From positions 1 to 38,994 of the forward strand of contig JADGEA010000011.1 in the NCBI GenBank assembly GCA_016744615.1: 38,994 nucleotides of DNA, written 5' to 3'. A model generated the notes under the pieces. It was not told where the DNA came from. It did no database searches and worked only from the letters and a program-made list of their open reading frames with translations. Numbering within the stretch: the stretch's first letter is position 1; every line of letters starts with the position of its first letter. Positions 25,435-33,149 of the stretch are shown in pieces. This DNA is from Flavobacteriaceae bacterium (GTDB lineage: Bacteria > Bacteroidota > Bacteroidia > Flavobacteriales > Flavobacteriaceae). Both the position numbers and the translations under genes were made by a program.

Positions 25435-26763
25435 CTAATATTTTGATATTTTTCTTCTAAAAATAACAACCAATATACCCCCTCTTAAGATCATCCAAAC
25501 CGTAAAAGCGATCCAGATTGCATATAATTTAAGATCAAAATAATCACCTATCCATAAAGCAGGAATAAAACCCAGAAAAGTAGCAATCAATAAGGAGTTT
25601 CTGAGGATAACTGCTTCAGCCATCCCTTTGAAAATACCATCAAAAACAAAAGCTATTGCGTTAACTGGTTGCATGAGTAAAACAATCCAAAAAATATTAT
25701 AAAACAGACTTAAAACTACTTCTTCTTTGGTAAATAATTGACCAATGGGAATATAAAAAATAAAACATAAGGCTCCTAATATCAATGAAATAATGATGGT
25801 GTAGGTATTCAACTGCTTACTTAACTGCCATATTTTTTGATAATTTTTTTCTCCTAACAATTTACCCGACATGATATTACCAACGCTGGAATAACCATCA
25901 ATAAAAAAGGCAAAGAACAACCAAATCTGAAAAGCAATGGTTTGCGCCGCAATATAATTGGTTCCGTATTTTGTTGCATAAGCATTTGCCATGTACAAAG
26001 CAATATTCAATGCAATAGTTCTTATTACCAGATTAAAACTTAGTGACAACAAACGCTTGATCTCCGGATGAAAAGGAAAAGTTAGTTTTAAATGAAATGG
26101 TGTTTTTTTAAGCATTAAAACCAATGCCAAGATAGCCATTATTGCTTGAGCTATAACACTTGCCCATGCTGCACCTTCTATTTCTAAAGCAGGGATATAT
26201 CCGTCAATACCAAAGATCAAAATAAAATCTAGTGCAACATTTAAAGCAGCACCAATAATACTAATTATCATTGGCCAAAAAGTATTTTGCATCCCCCTAA
26301 AAACACCAAAAATAGAAAAAGTAAATAATGTTAAAGGCAACCCTAAGGCGCGAATTTTATAGTAAGAAACCGATTGCTCTAAAACCAGTCCGGTAGCATT
26401 ATAAAGTGAAAATATTTCCTCGACAAAAAAGAGGGTGATAAAATAAATAAAGACACTTAGAATTAAATTGATAAAAATGATCTGAGCCGGGAGTTTTATT
26501 ATTTCATTGACCTTATTTGCACCAAAATATTGAGCAATAATCGCTGAAATAGCCGAACGGGTTTGTGCCAAAATCCATACAATTGCCGAAATAAAAGAAC
26601 CCGCAATACCAACAGCTGCAAGAGCTTCAGTAGCATTGAATTGAATATTACCAACAATAGCTGTATCTGTGATAGAAAGTAAGGGTTCAGCAATACCTGA
26701 AATAATAGCAGGTATTGCCAGCTTATTGATCTCTTTAAAGGATATTTTGGACTTAATTTTCAA
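25435..26763 (-). CDS. MATE family efflux transporter
   Basis: A 442-residue inner-membrane protein with about twelve helices in two homologous halves, typical of Na+ or H+ coupled multidrug and toxin extrusion (DinF-like branch). Recognisable parts are the opening EINKLAIPAIISGIAEPLLSITDTAIVG, GAALNVALDFILIFG in the first half, and the second-half RTIALNIALYMANAYATKYG. The start is TTG at 26763 with no in-frame ATG upstream; a promoter with correct spacing (26785-26816) supports it. Substrate is unknown. Divergent from comEC. Confidence 0.9.
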   Translation of the reverse strand: MKIKSKISFKEINKLAIPAIISGIAEPLLSITDTAIVGNIQFNATEALAAVGIAGSFISAIVWILAQTRSAISAIIAQYFGANKVNEIIKLPAQIIFINLILSVFIYFITLFFVEEIFSLYNATGLVLEQSVSYYKIRALGLPLTLFTFSIFGVFRGMQNTFWPMIISIIGAALNVALDFILIFGIDGYIPALEIEGAAWASVIAQAIMAILALVLMLKKTPFHLKLTFPFHPEIKRLLSLSFNLVIRTIALNIALYMANAYATKYGTNYIAAQTIAFQIWLFFAFFIDGYSSVGNIMSGKLLGEKNYQKIWQLSKQLNTYTIIISLILGALCFIFYIPIGQLFTKEEVVLSLFYNIFWIVLLMQPVNAIAFVFDGIFKGMAEAVILRNSLLIATFLGFIPALWIGDYFDLKLYAIWIAFTVWMILRGGILVVIFRRKISKY

Positions 26764-26784
26764 TGGTCAAAATGTTAACTTTTG

Positions 26785-26816
26785 CAAAAATAAAACATTA
26801 AAACGGTAAAGTTCAA
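26785..26816 (-). promoter_or_regulatory. Promoter of the MATE transporter gene
   Basis: On the minus strand TTG (26816-26814) and TATTTTTG (26792-26785) are 21 bases apart. The TTG start codon is 21 bases after the -7 box. Confidence 0.6.
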
Positions 26817-26819
26817 CTT

Positions 26820-28859
26820 GTGTTAAATTTAAAATTTTTACCAACTCATTTTACCTTGTTTCTAATAATTGGAATAGTTTTGGGATATTATTTTGAGTTC
26901 ACTATTGGTATATTGATTGCTGCTGTAATCATCTCAATTTTAGGTCTGATCTATTTCAATTACCAAGCTAATTCTTCCTTTAAACAATCTGGTATATTTG
27001 CGATTTTTACTGCAATTGGATTTTTATTTATAGGAATAATAAACATTCAAATACAAAACCCCAAAAGCCAAAAAACACATTATATAAATAATCATACATC
27101 TGATAAACAGATTGTTATTAAAATCAGATCTATTCTAAAACCAAGCAAAATATATCAAAAGTATGAAGGGCAAGTTATTCTTATAGGTTCAATTAAAACC
27201 AAAGGAAGCATTTTGCTAAATATCATTAAACAAAATTTAGAAGATTCATTAAAGGTAGGTGATGTCATTCTCACTTATAATCCTTTACAGGAAATTAATA
27301 AAGCACTCAATCCAAATGAATTTGATTACAGAGCATTTTTAAAAAAGAAAGGGGTTTACCGACAAATAAGACTAAAAAAAGGAGATTTTTTACTTCTAGG
27401 AAAAGGAAGAAATACGCTAAAAGGATATGCTTATAATCTAAGATCAAAAATAAATAAGGCATTAAAAGCATTTAATTTTTCAGCAAGTGAACTGGCAATA
27501 ATCAACGCAATTATACTTGGTCAAAGACAAGATATAAATCCAGACCTATTTGAAAGTTATAAAAATGCAGGGGCAATTCATATTCTTGCAGTTTCAGGTT
27601 TGCATATTGGTATAATTTTATTGCTTTTAAACCTAGTATTTAAACCTCTGGAAAAGCTAAGGAAAGGAAAATTTATAAAGTTACTTCTCGTGATTTTTTG
27701 CTTGTGGATCTATGCATTTATTGCTGGTATGTCAGCTTCAGTTATCAGAGCAGTAACCATGTTTACTGCAATTGCCATTGGATGGATGTCAGACCGGCCA
27801 TCAAATGTGAAAAACAGTTTGATTGTTTCGTTCTTCTTTTTATTATTGATTCATCCACTATTTTTATTTGACGTTGGATTTCAATTAAGCTATACCGCTG
27901 TATTTTCCATTGTTTTAATCCAGCCACAAATCGTAAAATTATGGAAACCCAAATCGAAACTTGTAAAATATTTTTGGCAACTACTTACGGTTTCCTTTGC
28001 GGCACAACTTGGAATTTTGCCATTGAGTTTATATTATTTCCATCAGTTTCCAGGTTTGTTTTTTGTTTCTAGTTTAGTAATTATCCCCTTTTTAGGAATT
28101 GTCATTGGCTTGGGAATATTAGTAATCCTATTAGCTCTAACTCAAATTCTTCCACAATTTTTTGTAGACATTTACGGTTTCTTTATCTCTTCAATGAATA
28201 ATTTTGTAAATTTTATCTCCCTTCAAGAAACCTTTGTTTTTCATGATATTTACTTCTCTTTGATATTGTTAATTATATTTTATTTATTTCTCATTTCTGC
28301 TATTCATTTTTCTTTAAAACAAACATCTCAAAAACTTATCATCGTTTTGGTAACTATTGTCGTAGTCCAAGTATCCTTTATCTATGAAAAATTCCATGAT
28401 CAAAATTCAAATGAATTGATCATTTTTCATCAAATAAAAAACTCCATTATAGCAATAAAAACACAAAAAGACATTCGCTTTTATCATTCATTACATCCTA
28501 TGGAATCATATACAAACAGAATCATCAATTCCTATTTATTGGGGATGTTTTCCCAAAAAAAAATAATATCTGATACTTTAAAAAATGTATATAGATTGAA
28601 TCATGAATACCTATATTTTGTTGATAGTTTAGGTGTTTACAAGTCTTTAAAATTTTCTCCCAAAATTGTTGTTTTAACACAATCTCCAAAGATTAATTTA
28701 AACCGACTTATTCAGATTTTACATCCAAAAATAATTATTGCAGATGGCTCAAACTACAAGAATTACACCCAAAGATGGGAGAGAACTTGTAAAAATAAGA
28801 AGGTGATTTTTCATAATACTTCCAAAAAAGGAGCTTTTGTAGCAGCTTTAGATCCATAA
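26820..28859 (+). CDS. comEC: ComEC/Rec2 family DNA-uptake channel
   Basis: The inner-membrane channel for single-stranded DNA during natural transformation. The 679-residue protein has an N-terminal membrane segment, a DUF4131/OB-like periplasmic part ending LNPNEFDYRAFLKKKGVYRQI (about 30-185), and the Competence domain with many helices (about 215-500), including the signature AGAIHILAVSGLHIGII. The C-terminal metallo-beta-lactamase domain of Bacillus ComEC is replaced by a short region without HxHxDH, as is usual in Bacteroidota. The start is GTG at 26820. It is divergent from the MATE gene across 56 bases. Confidence 0.92.
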   Translation: MLNLKFLPTHFTLFLIIGIVLGYYFEFTIGILIAAVIISILGLIYFNYQANSSFKQSGIFAIFTAIGFLFIGIINIQIQNPKSQKTHYINNHTSDKQIVIKIRSILKPSKIYQKYEGQVILIGSIKTKGSILLNIIKQNLEDSLKVGDVILTYNPLQEINKALNPNEFDYRAFLKKKGVYRQIRLKKGDFLLLGKGRNTLKGYAYNLRSKINKALKAFNFSASELAIINAIILGQRQDINPDLFESYKNAGAIHILAVSGLHIGIILLLLNLVFKPLEKLRKGKFIKLLLVIFCLWIYAFIAGMSASVIRAVTMFTAIAIGWMSDRPSNVKNSLIVSFFFLLLIHPLFLFDVGFQLSYTAVFSIVLIQPQIVKLWKPKSKLVKYFWQLLTVSFAAQLGILPLSLYYFHQFPGLFFVSSLVIIPFLGIVIGLGILVILLALTQILPQFFVDIYGFFISSMNNFVNFISLQETFVFHDIYFSLILLIIFYLFLISAIHFSLKQTSQKLIIVLVTIVVVQVSFIYEKFHDQNSNELIIFHQIKNSIIAIKTQKDIRFYHSLHPMESYTNRIINSYLLGMFSQKKIISDTLKNVYRLNHEYLYFVDSLGVYKSLKFSPKIVVLTQSPKINLNRLIQILHPKIIIADGSNYKNYTQRWERTCKNKKVIFHNTSKKGAFVAALDP

Positions 28860-28877
28860 TACTGCTACAATTTTATG

Positions 28878-28885
28878 TATATTTG
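28878..28885 (+). promoter_or_regulatory. -7 box upstream of the nucleotidyltransferase operon
   Basis: TATATTTG matches TAnnTTTG and begins 19 bases after the comEC stop. A transcript from here would carry repeat element B in a leader of about 125 bases. No -33 box was seen. Confidence 0.4.
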
Positions 28886-28914
28886 CTCGTTAATTAATGG
28901 TATTAACCTTAGAG

Positions 28915-28999
28915 CCCGCTGAAAAAGTGGGATTAGTTCAACTAACTATTTCGAATTCGCCTTTTGGGCTTTTCAAAATATAGTTTCACTAATAAAATA
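28915..28999 (+). repeat. Structured repeat element, copy B (leader of nucleotidyltransferase gene)
   Basis: CCCGCT-GAAAA-AGTGGG hairpin (28915-28931, one G-T pair). Next, ATTAGTTCAACTA (28932-28944) pairs with TAGTTTCACTAAT (28981-28993) at 11 positions with a TC/TC internal loop, enclosing a hairpin with GCC/GGC at its tip. It ends 17 bases before the ATG at 29017. Ungapped similarity to copy A at 20494-20566. Confidence 0.7.
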
Positions 29000-29016
29000 T
29001 ATAAGAAAAAGATTTT

Positions 29017-30024
29017 ATGAAGATAATTGTTCCTATGGCAGGGATTGGCTCACGCTTAAGACCACACACCCTTACCATTCCTAAACCTTTGACCATATTA
29101 GCAGGTAAACCAATTGTTCACAGATTGGTGGAAGATATTGTAAAAGTTGTAGATCAAAAAGTAGAAGAAATAGCATTTGTAATCGGACCAACTTTTCCAA
29201 AAGATACAGAAGAAAAATTAAAAGCCATTGCTAAAAGTTTAGGTGCAAAATGCAATGTAACCGTACAGGAAGAGGCGCTGGGAACAGCCCATGCGATTCA
29301 ATGTGCTAAAGATTCTTTAAACGGACCATGTGTTGTTGCATTTGCAGATACTTTATTTAAAGCAGATTTCACCTTAGATGCGAATACAGATGGTGCAATT
29401 TGGGTAAAAAAAGTAGATGATCCAAGTGCATATGGAGTGATAAAGTTAAAAGATGGTATCATTACTGATTTTGTAGAAAAACCACAGAAATATGTTTCTG
29501 ACCTTGCAATTATAGGAATTTATTATTTTAATAAAGGAGAAGATCTTAGAGATGAAATTCAATATTTATTAGATAATAATATCACCGAAAAAGGAGAATT
29601 TCAATTGACCAATGCTTTGGAGAACATGAAGCAAAAAGGGTTGAAATTTGTACCTGGAACCGTTAGCGAATGGATGGATTGTGGTAATAAAGATATTACG
29701 GTAGAAACCAACGGTAGAGTTTTACAATTTGCGAAACAAGATGGGCAAGACTTAGTTTCTAAAACGGTTAAATTGGAAAATTCACAGATTATTGAACCTT
29801 GTTATATCGGTGAAAATGTGGTATTAAAAAATACAACAATTGGTCCGAATGTTTCTTTAGGTGATGATAGTTTAGTTGTAAATTCGACCATTCATGATTC
29901 ATTGATCCAAACAAATACAACTATTAAAAATGCTAATTTAAAAAATGCTATGATTGGAAATCATGCTTATTTTGATGGAAATTTCAAATCTGTTAGCATT
30001 GGTGATTATTCTGTTTTAGATTGA
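29017..30024 (+). CDS. NDP-sugar pyrophosphorylase (sugar-phosphate nucleotidyltransferase)
   Basis: Activates a sugar-1-phosphate with a nucleoside triphosphate for glycan synthesis. The 335-residue protein opens with the nucleotide-binding motif GIGSRLRPHT plus PKPLT (10-26), followed by QEEALGTAHAI (84-94) and the metal-binding FADT (Asp111). A C-terminal left-handed beta-helix (about 255-335; repeated hexapeptides such as IGENVV, IGPNVS, IGNHAY) follows. Glucose-1-phosphate thymidylyltransferase-like and mannose-1-phosphate guanylyltransferase-like specificities cannot be separated by eye. It is the first gene of a four-gene plus-strand operon. Confidence 0.9.
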   Translation: MKIIVPMAGIGSRLRPHTLTIPKPLTILAGKPIVHRLVEDIVKVVDQKVEEIAFVIGPTFPKDTEEKLKAIAKSLGAKCNVTVQEEALGTAHAIQCAKDSLNGPCVVAFADTLFKADFTLDANTDGAIWVKKVDDPSAYGVIKLKDGIITDFVEKPQKYVSDLAIIGIYYFNKGEDLRDEIQYLLDNNITEKGEFQLTNALENMKQKGLKFVPGTVSEWMDCGNKDITVETNGRVLQFAKQDGQDLVSKTVKLENSQIIEPCYIGENVVLKNTTIGPNVSLGDDSLVVNSTIHDSLIQTNTTIKNANLKNAMIGNHAYFDGNFKSVSIGDYSVLD

Positions 30025-30025
30025 T

Positions 30026-31003
30026 TTGATAAAAAATATCACATATATTATTATTTTAACAGGAATTTTGTTCATTCCTGTTTTCTCTTTTTCTCAAGAA
30101 GATGTAGCCTCAAGAGAGGAATTACTAATTGAACAGGAGAATATCAATTTTCAGACCTTTTTTTTTGAAGCACTTCAGCAAAAGGCAATAGAAAATTATG
30201 ATAAAGCTATTTTTGCTTTAGAAGCCTGTAATAATATTGATAAAAAGAACACTGCCGTATTATTTGAACTTTCTAAAAACTATGTTTTTTTATTAAAAAA
30301 TACGGAAGCCGAATATTATATTTTGCAAGGTTTAGAGATTGAACCTACTAATTTGTTTATGCTGGAGCATTTAAAAGAGATCAAAGCAAAGCAAAACGAT
30401 TTTAGTGGAGCCATTCTTATCCAAAAGAGGATCATTGCTCAAAAACCTGAATTGGAATATGAGTTGATTTTATTACAAATCAAATCAGGAAATATCAATG
30501 AGGCAATTGAACTATTAAAAAAACTGGATAACAATAATAATTTACCTACACATCTTATCCCTTTAAAATCAGCTCTTTTACAAGAATCTCCATCGGAAGA
30601 AGAATCAACAGTAACAACAATAATTCCTGATCTTCCCAAAAGCAAGCTGGACAATTTAAAAAAAGACTATTATTTAAAAAATGATTATAAGTCCTTAAAA
30701 CTGGTTTTAGAAAGAGAGTTAAAAGTAAAGGATTATTTAGGGTTGCTAAAGGATAGTAAAGAAGGATTAGATCTATATCCGGCACAACCATTTATATATT
30801 TAATGAACGGTACTGCGTTAAACAGTATAAGAAAATATAAAGATGCTGTTTTAATTTTAGGCACAGGATTAGATTTTGTAGTTGATGATCTTGAAATAGA
30901 AGCTGATTTTATGGGTCAACTGGGCTTGAGTTATAAAGGTATGGGTGAAAATAAAAAAGCAACAGAATTTTACAATAAAGCTGTAAATTTGCGAAAAAAA
31001 TAA
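30026..31003 (+). CDS. Exported TPR protein
   Basis: A 325-residue protein with a signal peptide (MIKNITYIIILTGILFIPVFSF, cut near FSQ at 25). Several tetratricopeptide helix pairs follow (about 45-165 and 265-322), for example NYDKAIFALEACNNID, AILIQKRIIAQKPE and ATEFYNKAVNL. The start is TTG at 30026, one base after the nucleotidyltransferase stop, so translation is probably coupled. In flavobacteria this gene sits between the nucleotidyltransferase and a DUF4292 lipoprotein, which suggests a shared envelope-assembly function, though none is proven. Confidence 0.82.
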   Translation: MIKNITYIIILTGILFIPVFSFSQEDVASREELLIEQENINFQTFFFEALQQKAIENYDKAIFALEACNNIDKKNTAVLFELSKNYVFLLKNTEAEYYILQGLEIEPTNLFMLEHLKEIKAKQNDFSGAILIQKRIIAQKPELEYELILLQIKSGNINEAIELLKKLDNNNNLPTHLIPLKSALLQESPSEEESTVTTIIPDLPKSKLDNLKKDYYLKNDYKSLKLVLERELKVKDYLGLLKDSKEGLDLYPAQPFIYLMNGTALNSIRKYKDAVLILGTGLDFVVDDLEIEADFMGQLGLSYKGMGENKKATEFYNKAVNLRKK

Positions 31004-31009
31004 AACAGC

Positions 31010-31780
31010 ATGTTTAAAAATAGCGTAATTATTATATTTTTTCTTCTTATAATTACATCTTGCAAAAGTACAAAGAACACCACCGGCAACATTGCTCACT
31101 TATCTGCTAAAAATATCATCAAGAAAAATGATAAGGCTGGATTTAACAGATCAAGTATTAAAGCCAGTTTATCTATAAAATATAAAGGAAAAACAAATTT
31201 ACCAAGTATGAATGGCTCCATGAGAATGGTAAAAGATTCTGTCATTTGGATAAGTCTTTCAAAACTTGGATTTCCTGTTGCAAAATTGATGATCACTCCA
31301 AAAGATGTTAAATTTTATGAAAAAGTATCCAAGACATACTTTTCAGGAAATTATAAAATTATAAGTGACCTGTTGGGTTCAGAATTTAATTTTGAAATGG
31401 TTCAGAATGTTTTTTTAGGAGAGCCTCTATTCCATTTGAAAAATGAAAAATATAAGGTCAAAATTCGTGAAAACAGTTATAATTTGGCACCAAAATCTGA
31501 AAATCCTTTATTAGATTTGTTTTTTCTTATAGATCCGGTAACTTTTAAACTGGTTAAAGAGGAATTTAATTTTGCAGAAAAAGGACAAAATTTAACAATA
31601 TTATACAAAGATTTCAATAAAATTGATGAATCTTTGTTCCCTAAGGGGTTTGTTATCAAAGCAGCTGATAAAAAAAATCAAACTATAATTGATGTAAATT
31701 ATCGAAATGTTATTTTTGATGTAGAAATGGGATTCCCTTTTAAAATACCAAACGGATATAAATTGATCAAGATCAAATGA
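31010..31780 (+). CDS. DUF4292 lipoprotein (LolB-like fold family)
   Basis: A 256-residue protein with a lipoprotein signal (FFLLIITS before Cys18) and the DUF4292 domain: SIKASLSIKYKGK, then MNGSMRMVKDSVIWISLSKLGFPVAKLMITPKDVKFYEK, then DLLGSEFNFEMVQNVFLGEPLF. The family resembles the LolA/LolB lipoprotein-carrier fold, so an outer-membrane lipoprotein or lipid-binding role is inferred. It begins six bases after the TPR gene and its stop overlaps the ATG of the EnvC-like gene (ATGA). Confidence 0.85.
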   Translation: MFKNSVIIIFFLLIITSCKSTKNTTGNIAHLSAKNIIKKNDKAGFNRSSIKASLSIKYKGKTNLPSMNGSMRMVKDSVIWISLSKLGFPVAKLMITPKDVKFYEKVSKTYFSGNYKIISDLLGSEFNFEMVQNVFLGEPLFHLKNEKYKVKIRENSYNLAPKSENPLLDLFFLIDPVTFKLVKEEFNFAEKGQNLTILYKDFNKIDESLFPKGFVIKAADKKNQTIIDVNYRNVIFDVEMGFPFKIPNGYKLIKIK

Positions 31781-33030
31781 TTTCAGTTAATTCTAAAATG
31801 TGGATAAATAAAAGTCTGAGCTTACACAAATTTATTATTGTCTCATTTTTTCTGTTATTTTCTATAGTTAGCTCTGCTCAAAGCAGGCAAACACTTGAAG
31901 TACAGAGAATTAAACTTCAAAAAGAGATCAAAGAAATCAATTCTTTATTGTTTAGATCACAGCAAAAAGAAAAGACTTTACTGTCAGATCTGTCAGATCT
32001 TAATAAAAGAATCAGGGTAAGAACTAAATTGATTGAAACGATAAATCAAGAAACCAAACAAATTTCAAAAGAGATCAAAGAGAATCAAAAAGAAGTGGAT
32101 CTTTTACAAGATCGTTTGGATATTTTAAAAAAGGATTATGCTAATATGGTAGTACAGTCCTATAAAAGTAAAACCAAACAAAGCAGGTTGATGTTTTTAC
32201 TTTCTTCAAAAGATTTTTTGCAGGCCTATAAACGGATGCAGTATATAAAACAATACAATGATTACCGGGAAAAACAAGGAGAAGAGATCAAAATTGAAAC
32301 GGTTAAGCTTCAAAACTTAAATGATTATTTAAAAGAAACTAGGTCGGAAAAAGAGGCTCTTTTATTAGCCAATACCAAAGAAAAAGACAGTATTCATAAA
32401 GAAAAAATTTCACGTGAAAGTTTGGTGAGATCGGTAAAAAAGAAAGAGAAAAAATATACTGCTCAAATAAGGAAAAAACAAAAGGCAGAAAAAGCAATTG
32501 ATAAAAAAATTGAAAAATTAATTAGAGAGGCCATTGCCAGATCTAAAAAGAAAAATAATAAGAAAAATCTTAAAAGTTCAGGTTTTGCTTTGACACCCGA
32601 AGCAAGAAAATTAGAAAAAGATTTTCTTTCAAATAAGGGAAAGTTACCTTCACCGGTTAAAAGAGGGGTTGTAGTGAGGCATTTTGGAAAGCAACCGCAT
32701 CCAACACTTAAAGGGATTACCATTGAAAGTAACGGTGTGTTTTATGCAACAGAAAAAGGAGCTAATGCCCGAGTTATTTTTAACGGAAAAGTTTTGGCAA
32801 TTCAGGTATTACCAGGTAAAAAGAAAGCAATTTTGGTACAGCATGGTAACTATATCTCAGTATATAAAAATCTGGATAATGTAACTGTAAAAAAAGGAGA
32901 TATAGTTTCTACCAAGCAGGAATTGGGTAAAATACATACTGATAAAACCACCGGTAAAACTATTTTAGCATTTGTTCTTTTTAAAGAAGTACAAAGACAA
33001 AATCCAGAATTATGGGTTTATAAGATTTGA
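31777..33030 (+). CDS. EnvC-like murein hydrolase activator
   Basis: A 417-residue periplasmic protein with a signal peptide (hydrophobic 20-35, ends SSAQ), two long coiled-coil stretches (about 38-125 and 170-270) and a C-terminal LytM domain (about 290-417). The LytM domain is degenerate: the HxxxD site reads TIESNG, the HLS-like motif reads NYISVYKNL and the HxH site reads LAFVLF, so it cannot bind zinc. This is the EnvC type, which activates cell-separation amidases rather than cutting peptidoglycan itself. Its ATG overlaps the DUF4292 stop. Confidence 0.88.
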   Translation: MISVNSKMWINKSLSLHKFIIVSFFLLFSIVSSAQSRQTLEVQRIKLQKEIKEINSLLFRSQQKEKTLLSDLSDLNKRIRVRTKLIETINQETKQISKEIKENQKEVDLLQDRLDILKKDYANMVVQSYKSKTKQSRLMFLLSSKDFLQAYKRMQYIKQYNDYREKQGEEIKIETVKLQNLNDYLKETRSEKEALLLANTKEKDSIHKEKISRESLVRSVKKKEKKYTAQIRKKQKAEKAIDKKIEKLIREAIARSKKKNNKKNLKSSGFALTPEARKLEKDFLSNKGKLPSPVKRGVVVRHFGKQPHPTLKGITIESNGVFYATEKGANARVIFNGKVLAIQVLPGKKKAILVQHGNYISVYKNLDNVTVKKGDIVSTKQELGKIHTDKTTGKTILAFVLFKEVQRQNPELWVYKI

Positions 33031-33085
33031 TCAAACTTTTTAAGATTTTTGAGTAAAACAAGCAGAGTTATTTCTATTTCTTTTG

Positions 33086-33093
33086 TAGATTTG
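33086..33093 (+). promoter_or_regulatory. -7 box of the alpha-2-macroglobulin gene
   Basis: TAGATTTG matches TAnnTTTG, 56 bases upstream of the ATG. No correctly spaced -33 box was found. Confidence 0.45.
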
Positions 33094-33149
33094 AGAATAG
33101 TATTCCTGTAAAAAAAAGATTACTCTAAACTTAAATTTTTCCTGATCTT

